55,147 nt of DNA from Hymenoscyphus infarciens (lineage: Eukaryota; Ascomycota; Leotiomycetes; Helotiales; Helotiaceae). The DNA is taken from the NCBI GenBank assembly GCA_001414345.1, contig LLCB01000357.1:1-55147 (forward strand). The letters are read 5' to 3'. The notes under the pieces are model-generated. The model searched no databases. It was not told the DNA's origin and saw only the letters and a list, made by a program, of their open reading frames with translations. Both the position numbers and the translations under genes were made by a program. This document shows, one piece after another, positions 46,980 through 55,147 of this stretch (its first letter is position 1; each line of letters opens with the position of its first letter).

Positions 46980-48100
46980 CCCTTCAATAATTCTCCTAAC
47001 TGTTCTAGAACAATAAAGATAATATAAATCTCATTTTTCTAGTCTCGTAGGATAATTAAATTAATTTTCCTATTCTTAGTTAAACAATTAAGAGAGTAGT
47101 ATAAAGGTACTCTACTTATAATCAGTTACGAATTCCTATACCTCTAAGTGGAGATTCTCGTAAGTTCACTAGAATCAAATTCTCTAGTTTAATTAGACTT
47201 AGGCGACGATATAATATTTATTAGATTATCGTAATATATATTTTACAATAAATCTTATTAATCTCTATCTAATATATTTAAATATTATTAAAAAAGTAAT
47301 AATAATCGAGAAATAGCAGGGTTTTAGCGCTAGTGTCTTATAGTACTAAATAGACCTTATATAACTTATGTTTTCTTTTTAAAAATCTGCTTTATTATAT
47401 TAAAAAGTTATTATATAATTATAAAGAATATATAATAAGACGTATAAACTCTTAAAGTTATAAGAAAAAGAGACATAGATATATACTTTACTATTAAAGT
47501 TATATAACGTTATCTTTATTTTTAGAAAATACTATTTCATTAGCTCTTAGCTAGAAGAACTATTATTCTCTAGATTAAGAGCCTGTTTAGCTAGTGTATT
47601 TTTTTTTAGATAGTTTAGTAGATATACTACTAAAAAGGCGTTATAAAAGATTATCTTTACTAAAAAAAAGTTATTATTATTAAAACTATAATAATTAGAA
47701 TATATTCTAAATTATCTTTTATTCTTCTACTACTAGTACTAGTGCTACCTCTACTCTACTAATATACGTACGTTTTACTAGGTACTATAAGAGTAATTAG
47801 ATATATAGTAGTATTTAGTAAAGTGACTAAAATTTATTTTTAATATACTTCTAATTATTATTAATCTTATTAATAATTTTAACAAAAGAGCTAAACAATT
47901 ATAGAATTTATTATTTGATAATTAGATAATTAAATAAATATAGACTTAGCTACTTTTAAAAGGTTCTAGTATATTTATTAGATATTTCAATATTATCTTA
48001 TAGCTAGCTACATAGGCCCTAACTATTTTCCCGCCGATAATCGATATATTATTGGTTATTCTTAGAAATCTAGTATCGATTAGATCACTTCATATAATAC
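46980..48100. repeat. Large AT-rich block, probable RIP-degraded transposon
   Basis: About 1.1 kb of very AT-rich sequence with dense TTATTA, CTAATA and TATATA words and no coding frame. The borders are sharp on both sides. It resembles the block at 1-640 and is most simply old repeat DNA mutated by RIP. Confidence 0.75.
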
Positions 48101-48394
48101 GATAAATATCGTCGACCCCTTCGATATGCCACCGGTAATATCGCCGCCCAAGTCTGAGTTTGATGAATTTCAACTTAATTACGAGGATATGGATGTTTGA
48201 CTACACCGACGCGAGGAGTCAAGACCATAAATCATAGGCGATAACTAACTCATACAATTAAATTCCATTCTCAAGGATCCTTTAGATATCTACAACCTAG
48301 TCATCATTACTTCACAAATATATACATCCATGCCCCGCATACTCTCATCTCATGCCCCTAAATAAGAAGACCCGTCCACTCCCTGCCCATCACC
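48101..48394. other. 3' flank of the AA9 gene
   Basis: No gene seen; this separates the AT-rich block from the AA9 stop codon. Confidence 0.5.
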
Positions 48395-49166
48395 CTAGCC
48401 ACTCCACACCTTAGGCCCGGGCATAGTATAAGTGGTCGGAACCGGATAATAGATGTTAATCATCAAACCCGGGTCTGTCGCCTTATAAGCACCGGGGAAC
48501 GCAACAAGCGGTCCCGGAGTCCCATTGCCACCATTAGTAACAGTAATCTGGGCACATGAAATGTAGAACTGTGCTCCGTTGGCTCCAGAGGCCGAGTGGA
48601 GACCAATGTGTTCGATGCGGAAGAGGTAGTCGCCTGATGGGGTGGCGGGGGGGATTGTAAATTCTGCTTTTGTGAGGCCTGTGGAGGGGGTGTCAGTTGG
48701 AAGACAAACGATGAAGGGATTGAGAGAAGGTGGAACGTGAGAGAAGGGAGGAAGACAAACCATTACTAGGCCAAGTCAAACTACTCCCAAAATTCGGTCC
48801 CTGCTCAAAAATCTTGAACCAAACACTTCCACTCCCATCCCAATCCGCAGCCGTCTTCCCCGCCGGGACCTTAGCCATATAAGCCATCAACGGCCCAGGA
48901 TGATAGATATCCGGCGCAGCGGTAAATCCAACCTTCGATCCCGCAGCTACACTTTGAATCCCACTCGCTTGTTTGGTTGCACCCCCAACATTACATCTGA
49001 TATCGACCTTCGAGACGTCGGTCACGGGTCCGTTGGATTGGTAGTTTGTCCATTGACGGACGTATTTCCATTCCGGAGTGCTGGCTCCAGCAGCGATGAG
49101 GGAGGGGAATGTATAATGCGCACTGGCGGAAGCCGCGAGGGCGAGGAGGGTTGCGAGATGGAGCAT
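48395..49166 (-). CDS. AA9 lytic polysaccharide monooxygenase
   Basis: Two exons give 229 aa: 49166-48761 and 48678-48395, with an 82-bp intron. The signal peptide ends at Ala16, leaving His17 (HYTFPSLI) as the copper-binding mature N-terminus. His89 in [14 protein letters not shown] is the second histidine of the brace and Tyr174 in QFYISCAQI is the axial tyrosine. [15 protein letters not shown] and FRIEHIGLH are AA9 hallmarks. There is no C-terminal cellulose-binding module; the protein ends GPKVWSG. AA9 enzymes oxidatively cleave cellulose or other beta-glucans outside the cell. A related broken copy lies 4.7 kb away on the opposite strand, and an AT-rich block lies just downstream. Confidence 0.95.
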
Positions 49167-50232
49167 TGTGACTTGCGGAGAGAGTGGTGGTGAGGGTGGT
49201 GAAAGAGAAGGTATCGTGAGAAACAGACGCAGCGCTGATATCTTATACTCCGCCCAAAATACCGGATGTCGAAAGCCGTCACCATGGCACACTCCTAATG
49301 CTGAGACTATCGATATCAGCCATATTGCCTTTCTCCCCACCAGTAAAATCTCGACCATTCCAACACTTCTGCTTCCCCGAAACAACGAGTCGCAATAGGA
49401 TGTCCCCCTTACACTCAACCCCAGATTCCACACAACCCCACACATTTCCCCCGGATTTAGATCTCGACTTAATCAATTCCTCAACCAGGTGATCGAAAAG
49501 TGTGAAGCGTGCGGCGAATGCGGAAAGGTCGTAATTTATTCGTACTGTGGCTAATTGTCTCGATGCCCTTCTCCCGCTTAATTGCAATTATCCAGCCTTG
49601 CTGACCAGGTGTCGTTTGAGAGGTGGCAACGTCATGGAATGTGATTTCAATCGTGATTGGAAGAAGAGAGACAATTGTCGGCCGAAGGGAGTCTATTAGA
49701 GGGATGTTAGAAAAAAGGTTGGCATTTGGTGCAATACCCTCGTTCAAAAGCGGAATGTGAGTTTCCATTTCGTTACCCTGCACTGACCAGATATGCTCGA
49801 ATCGCATGAAAAGAATCAGTAATTCATTATGCGTTATATGAAAAAGCTTAGAATTGAGCTTCTAGCATTATTCAAAACATCGCAAAGTTTGCGATATGCT
49901 GAGAAAATATGAGGTGGGACAACTTCAAAAATGACCCAAATAGGTATTTTAGAAACTAGTGCGGCCGAAGCATACACACACAAAGACCGAAACAGGAAAC
50001 ATTGATGCGCATTAGTCTTGCTAACCTAGGAACAAAGACTCGTTCTCGTCGGTGTTGGCAACCCACACCGTCAAAGAAAAAAGTTGGACAAAGAAAAAAG
50101 GAATGCCATCGAAGGAAATAATTGAGCTCGAGGTTTCTAGCAAGAGAATAATTTTTATAGCATTCTTACCCTCAATTACTGCTCCTTTCGTGATGAAGTG
50201 ACACTTCCCCAAAGCCTCAAAACCCCTCTGAA
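49167..50232. other. Divergent intergenic region, no gene seen
   Basis: The AA9 gene and the coiled-coil gene start away from each other across this 1.07 kb. Frames at 49481-49807 and nearby have no recognised domain. Confidence 0.5.
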
Positions 50233-51846
50233 ATGTCCGAAGAAGACAATCTCGAACAAGTGTACCAAGACCTCTGCAGATCCCGCTCCGACATCGATAC
50301 CCAATACATCCGAGAAAAACTCACAGAAAAAGAAATGGCAGCCAAACTCCGCGCACGGGATTCCATACACAAAGCCTTAGCAAACGACATTATCCTCGCC
50401 CGCCACTGGTTATCAGCACTAGCCAACAAAAGCGCCCACGAAAGCAGAAAGAGGAAGCAGAGCGAAAATGACAATACAAAATCACCCGCAGGCGAATCCG
50501 AGAAACACTGGCAAGAATATCTCGTCGAGTTCTTGGAGGAACCAGGGAGCTGGGACGATCCCTTCAAGCACAAGTATGGGCTTGAAATCGAGGGGAGCAT
50601 TGAGCAATTACTCCAAAGAACGGCGAGACGGCTCGAATCGGATTCTTACCGGTTGATTCGATTGCTTACCTGTCTTGCTGGTCGAGATCAAGAGTTGAAA
50701 GATACGGATGTCGAATGGTTGGTGCCATACCTCGAAACTCAACTGCAATTGCTCCGAGGGGACTACAAACGCGATCGAGATGAAGAGAAAGAATACATGG
50801 AAAATGATCTCGACTATTTAGCATACCGCCATATGCGTGAACAGGAACGACTGGAAAAGGAAGATCGGGTACTCACCGGCCAACCTCTGATCGCTTTCAA
50901 TACACCACATTTCGGTGAAAGCAGCCAGCCACCCGCGAAGAGACGGAGAATCGATCAGGAGGTACTTCGAGACAGCATCGACAGCAATATCAGCCCAATT
51001 GATCCAGTTCCACATCCGGCATACGTTAACTGGGATGAGCCACCGCAAATAGAGGTTAACGATGAATCCATCGCCGGAAAAATCAAGGAGGAAAGCATTG
51101 ATTGCAAGTGCGACTGCCACAAGGACTTGGGGAAAATCGAAAAGTACGATCCAAGATACAGTACCAAAGTCAGGGAGCTCGCAACAGAACTCATCAACGG
51201 TAGAAAGGAGACAGCAAAGGAGCTTCAAAAAAGCCTGGCAATTGGGAAAAGGTTGTTAACAGAAAAAACGGCGATAGAAGAGAATTCGAAGCAAACTAGT
51301 GGCCGCCTTCAGAGAGAATTGGAACTGCGCAAAGTGTCTGAAGAGCAGATCTTGGCTTTGAAACGCGAATTACGGAGAGAAGATACACTAGAAAAGAAAT
51401 TCGTGAATAGCGATCCAATTCTAGAGAACGTTAGATCAGAACGAGCATTCCAGCTGAAGAGGTTTCGATTGGTGGCTCAGCTAAAGGAGTTTGAAGGGTG
51501 GCTGTATCAGATGCGAAAAGAGGAGGAAGAGCATGGCATGAATGAGGAGGAAAGCAGAATCCATGAAGGACACTACGAACTGATGAGCAAATTTAGAAAG
51601 GACCTGAAAGATCTCGAGCATGAAAGGGAACGAGTCTGGTTAGAGTTTGTCGGGGGGTTAGACGGGCTGAATCAAGGCGAGATCGCAATATGGAAGGAAC
51701 TCAGGGGAGTGAGAAACGCAGGACCGCCTAGAGGAACCAACTTGAAGCCGGGGTATGGACCTGAATGCCTGTACTGTGTTGTGGACGGGTGCGAAGGATG
51801 CTTTGGATATCGGGGAGAATATGAGAAGCCTTGGCTGGAGGTGTAA
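50233..51846 (+). CDS. Hypothetical coiled-coil protein with Cys clusters
   Basis: An uninterrupted 537-codon frame from ATG 50233. The protein is charged (Glu/Lys/Arg rich) with long helical stretches, especially about 320-490, suggesting coiled coils. A probable nuclear localisation signal (PPAKRRRI) is near 234. Two cysteine groups stand out: CKCDCH near 291 and CLYCVVDGCEGC near 511, close to the C-terminus (GYRGEYEKPWLEV). No catalytic motif or known domain was recognised. No signal peptide or membrane helix. I infer a nuclear or structural protein, possibly binding metal through the C-terminal cysteines. Codon structure is convincing and no intron is needed. Confidence 0.82.
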   Translation: MSEEDNLEQVYQDLCRSRSDIDTQYIREKLTEKEMAAKLRARDSIHKALANDIILARHWLSALANKSAHESRKRKQSENDNTKSPAGESEKHWQEYLVEFLEEPGSWDDPFKHKYGLEIEGSIEQLLQRTARRLESDSYRLIRLLTCLAGRDQELKDTDVEWLVPYLETQLQLLRGDYKRDRDEEKEYMENDLDYLAYRHMREQERLEKEDRVLTGQPLIAFNTPHFGESSQPPAKRRRIDQEVLRDSIDSNISPIDPVPHPAYVNWDEPPQIEVNDESIAGKIKEESIDCKCDCHKDLGKIEKYDPRYSTKVRELATELINGRKETAKELQKSLAIGKRLLTEKTAIEENSKQTSGRLQRELELRKVSEEQILALKRELRREDTLEKKFVNSDPILENVRSERAFQLKRFRLVAQLKEFEGWLYQMRKEEEEHGMNEEESRIHEGHYELMSKFRKDLKDLEHERERVWLEFVGGLDGLNQGEIAIWKELRGVRNAGPPRGTNLKPGYGPECLYCVVDGCEGCFGYRGEYEKPWLEV

Positions 51847-52079
51847 TGTAATGATGCTCTGGCTGAATGAATGTAGATACGATGGAATGACAAATCATAC
51901 CCCACTGCCATGCGCTTCTTTCCTGTTGTCGTGTCTCTGATATGCGAAGAAATTGTAATGATTGTTATATTTTGTTTCCTCAATCGGTGTGTTGTGCTGG
52001 TCCATTCATCTCGGTTGGAGGGTTCTCGAGCTCGAGTTCCAGACAGGCCTGAGGAGTGAAGTACGGGATACACAACTCT

Positions 52080-52472
52080 TCATCTTGTCCTCCTATCAAA
52101 GCAAAGCCCGACCAGTCCAATAAAGCAACCGCCATGCACAGCAAGGTGCGTCCAAGGCCCTCCAAGGCCCTTGCCATAGTCCTTCTTGCCTCCCGCAATC
52201 CTACCCACAGCCCTCACAACCGGCGCGAGATGGTATAGCGCAAACGCGGCCGCCACATATCTGCTTGTATCATCCACCGGACGAGTCGCAAAGACCAAGG
52301 CGATCAGACTGGACGCGAACAGGAGTACCGCATATTGCTTGATGATGGAATGAGCTTGTGGAGCTGGAGAGGGGAGCTGCTCGGAGGGGTTGAAGAAGAA
52401 GTTCAGAGCCGCCGGGATTTCGACGATGGCGTGGCAGAAGAATGGGATTGCTGCAGATGTTGCTGAATTCAT
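52080..52472 (-). CDS. Small integral membrane protein, unknown
   Basis: A single-exon frame of 130 aa from ATG 52472. It shows three to four hydrophobic segments, about 8-26, 46-63, 72-92 and 108-125, with small polar loops and a basic end (CFDRRTR). A motif LYHLAPVVRAVGRI lies in the middle. It resembles conserved small fungal membrane proteins, but I cannot name a family. The convergent coiled-coil gene ends 230 bp away. Confidence 0.7.
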   Translation of the reverse strand: MNSATSAAIPFFCHAIVEIPAALNFFFNPSEQLPSPAPQAHSIIKQYAVLLFASSLIALVFATRPVDDTSRYVAAAFALYHLAPVVRAVGRIAGGKKDYGKGLGGPWTHLAVHGGCFIGLVGLCFDRRTR

Positions 52473-53911
52473 CTTGTAGTATTAGGCGGAGTGAGTATAT
52501 CCCGTATGTGGCGGGTGAGGATGGGATGATGGTTTTGTGAGGTTAGTGATAAAAAGGAGGAGAAAAAGGAAGGGCTGGGAGACCTGACCTCGCCCTAAAA
52601 TCCATCGCTTCTCGTCCCCTTATTTCCAACACCCAAGATATCGTCGTGCCTCAGATCTCCACGCTCAAATTCGCACTGTTTCTCTTTTCCACCTGTTATT
52701 TCTTTGTCCGTGTCTATCGCTTGCTCCGCGTGCATTTCTGGTTCTTGAATAGGCTCTTCTCATACCTTTTTCCCCCTGGTGGAGCCACACGGTGAGCTCA
52801 CGTCGAGAAATAGCATCGATGCCTACTTTTTCCCAGTTCTTTGATATTGCAACTCTCGTTACAAGTTCTACGAGTATCTACAGTATAGAGAGTAAGGATC
52901 AAGTTCCACCTAGCAAGTGCTACACACCATGTGGGCGTCATTTTGATTCCCTCACGAAAAGCAGCCCCTACGAATTTAGACAATAGGTACTCATGAAACT
53001 CCATCATCTTCTATTCTGTGATTTTCATCTCCGTTTTTGGCATTACTGTTTCTTATCATATCTTTTAAATATATGCAAAATTTTAGGAGCCATCCGATTT
53101 ATAGTTGGTGGTTTCTGGAGTATTATTTTGTGCATCGCTTTATTCTAGCATGCTATACCGTGATCCAGACCCGAGTCAAGCTGGTAAACCCGGGTTTTGT
53201 GAAGTTGTTGTATTTAGAGGAGGTTAAGGAGTCTCGAGTGCTTGCTTCAAGTATCGACATCAGTCCGAGGAAATTGGAATACTGAAAGATTTCAATACTC
53301 ATTCTGATGTTCTACAACCCGCAGTTTTATTTGCAACCTGGGGACCGATGGTAAACTTCTTTTGGGTGTAAGGATTTCTCAGGCTGGTCTTGTGTTGTGA
53401 ACTGACATGATTGGTGGGAAAATTCAAGTATCGAGAGAACACAGGCAAGAAAGTCCTTCTGTGGGACAAACCTATCACTCTGATACCCCTATATCAAGTA
53501 GGGCTTTAAGTAGTGTAGATAAACTTGGTAAGTGTGCTCCTTTGGAAAGAGAACAAATTCTTCTCACGTGTATCATATTTGTTTTCTTCCACTGACCACA
53601 TACCCCAGTTCATCTTCCTAAGACGGAAAAGCCCTTCCACATTTTGCAGATTTCTGATCATCCCTTAGTTCTAGTTTTATTCGTCTGAACTCATCTATTT
53701 CCTCTCATAATAGCAACTTCTGATCCAGCCAAGATCTACAACTCACCCGCGTGTTCGCGCCAGATAATCAGAAATCTGCACCCCAGATCTTGGCAACTCA
53801 ACTCAATTGTCTGGTTCACGAATACTCATCCATTTTAAATGAACTGCGAGGCATCTCGAGGTCGTGACACTGTTGGATGGTATCGGCACTTAAGAACCAA
53901 GCCCAATTAAT
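52473..53911. other. Intergenic, no gene seen
   Basis: No supported gene over 1.4 kb. A plus-strand frame at 53037-53285 lacks an ATG. A frame at 53407-53595 starts with ATG but shows no domain. Confidence 0.5.
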
Positions 53912-54474
53912 TTTATCTCATCCCAAAAAGTCACGGAGACACAACAAGATATGACGGTTCCGGAGATTGGTCCAAGGTCTACGAAACGGGGGTGTATAGT
54001 GGGAGTGGGAGTCCCGGGAATGGGAGTTGGTGTTCGTGGCAGAAGGATAGATTGGAGTTTGTTATCCCAAAGACGATTCGGCCAGGAGAAGAAGATCTTG
54101 TTAGGGTTGAACATATTGGGTTGCATCAGGTGTCTGAGGGGAAGGCGCAGTTTTACATGGGGTGTTTGCAGTGAGTTTTAGTCTTGTCTTTCGGGATTTC
54201 GTCTGTAATTTCGTCTGCGATTTTGACGAGGGTGCTACTTTTGCGGGAGTGCCCATTCTTGTCTGGGCAACTGTTATATCGGCCGCTTTTATCTCAAACA
54301 ACATGTCAACACAGACTCAAGATCACAGGTGAAGGCGGTGGAACGCCAGCACCCTTTGTTAAGATCCCGGGGATTTATAGTGCCAGTGATCCTGGAATCA
54401 AATAAGATAAAGGGGCTGCTAAACCTGCTCGTGCTGCGGATGTCATGCTAGGTCCGAAGGTTTGGTCTGGTTAG
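53912..54474 (+). pseudogene. AA9 monooxygenase relic, 5'-truncated
   Basis: Family-like sequence runs from about 53912 (GDTTRYDGSGDWSKVYETGV) through LVRVEHIGLHQVSEGKAQFY to a good donor at 54171. It then resumes after a 144-bp intron (54171-54314) with LKITGEGGGTPAPFVKIPG. The frame stops at TAA 54403-54405 but stays open beyond it to GPKVWSG and TAG at 54472-54474, the same end as the intact copy at 48395. The N-terminal half, with the signal peptide and the first copper histidine, is absent, and a TAA lies just upstream in frame. It cannot make an active enzyme. It is a diverged paralogue, not a recent duplicate. Confidence 0.82.
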
Positions 54475-55019
54475 ACGAATCTTTTCGCTTGACATGAGCG
54501 AAGGTTGACGAGGACAAGGGGGATGAGGGGAGTTTTTTTTCTTCTTGTTAATATTTATTTGCTTTTAAGTTATAGATCGTATGAGATTATCTTACTTGCT
54601 ATGTTCTCACCGATTGTGTTTTCTATATACAGTATCCCTGTCATGTCCCAGTCGAATCTCCTCAATTCTCCTGGATCTCAAGAGTTTGGATTCCTGATAC
54701 GGAGAAAAACTTTTCGACCCCTCAAGAGAACTGAGACGAAGAACAGTCGTGAGCTTCTTTGATATATGGCCAAACAATGGATTGGCCCAGACAGAATGGG
54801 TGTCGCGTTGTACAAGATGACATTGCGGGGTAACGGGGAAAACGGCATTGTTGCAGCGCCTCTTCAATACATCAATACGTCATGACTTACAGAACTCAGT
54901 TATCTTATCCAAATCCCATATTGAAGCTATTCAGAGTTTATTTCCCAGAAGTTCAAAGGTCTTTCAACTCCAAAAAATCGGCCTATTACGGCATCCTAAA
55001 TGCACCAAAAAGTCGGATT
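54475..55019. other. Flank of the AA9 relic, no gene seen
   Basis: Only short frames. Composition becomes AT-rich towards the end of the window. Confidence 0.45.
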
Positions 55020-55147
55020 GACTAAATCGCAAATAGGAAATCGTAAATCGTAAAATGTTACTTTCTATAAGTATAAAAGAGAATAATTTCTAATTTAAAT
55101 TCCCCCTCTCTATATTTAGATTAGATAGTCTTAACTATAGTAACTAG
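55020..55147. repeat. Start of an AT-rich block
   Basis: AT-rich sequence with AAATCGTAAATCGTAAAATG-like repeats and TATAAG words begins here and is cut by the window edge. It probably continues as another RIP-like block. Confidence 0.5.

Noticed and set aside
1..55147. Secondary-metabolite cluster or CRISPR array
   Set aside because: No polyketide, peptide or terpene synthase is present, and no regularly spaced direct repeats were found; CRISPR is not expected in a fungus.

Overview
The window looks like nuclear DNA of a filamentous ascomycete fungus. Genes carry short GT-AG introns (44-184 bp, mostly 45-85) with CTAAC/CTGAC-type branch points. The families are fungal: CTR86-type ataxin-10, Hbs1, Mam3/CNNM, AA9 and AA11-like oxidases, CBM18, a CYP52-type P450, a NACHT/STAND N-terminus. 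Gene-bearing DNA is interrupted by very AT-rich blocks at 1-640, about 23450-23760, 46980-48090 and the right edge, as expected for old RIP-mutated repeats. A Leotiomycete is my guess from protein feel only; the sequence does not prove it.

Layout. 1-2400: AT-rich block, then non-coding DNA with a dense CTCGGA-type motif field. 3431-6780 (-): a short-chain dehydrogenase and a small five-helix membrane protein resembling the TMD0 module of ABCC transporters. 9619-15513 (+): a Mam3/CNNM-type membrane protein and an ataxin-10/CTR86 homologue with an N-terminal zinc ribbon. 16646-20007 (-): two decayed genes, a possible small secreted protein and a clearly broken ubiquitin-like/zinc-finger gene. 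20542-28303 (+): Hbs1 translational GTPase and a large copper-type P1B ATPase. 29-33.5 kb: almost gene-free, with a decayed ORF and a family of short repeats. 33557-37561 (-): an AA11-like oxidase with two chitin-binding modules and an alpha/beta hydrolase. 39131-39990 (-): a frameshifted BTB gene. 41413-44650: a CYP52-like P450 and a methyltransferase-like membrane protein in head-to-head orientation with 218 bp between start codons. 45.3-46.5 kb: a degenerate tRNA-Ser-like element and the relic of a fungal NLR-type gene. 48395-49166 (-): an intact AA9 oxidase. 50233-51846 (+): an unknown coiled-coil protein. 52080-52472 (-): a small membrane protein. 53912-54474 (+): an AA9 relic.

Function. 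Housekeeping genes (Hbs1, ataxin-10, CNNM, Cu-ATPase) share the window with accessory genes for polysaccharide attack, lipid or xenobiotic oxidation and self/non-self recognition. I see no biosynthetic cluster. A copper theme is possible but weak: a P1B ATPase and two copper-dependent oxidase families lie in the window, not adjacent. The most striking pattern is gene decay. At least three loci (ubiquitin-like/zinc-finger, NLR-type, AA9) carry in-frame stops or frameshifts, and three more are suspected. They lie mostly in gene-poor DNA or next to AT-rich blocks. Exon boundaries were worked out by eye from frame and splice signals; all multi-exon models given as complete sum to a multiple of three.
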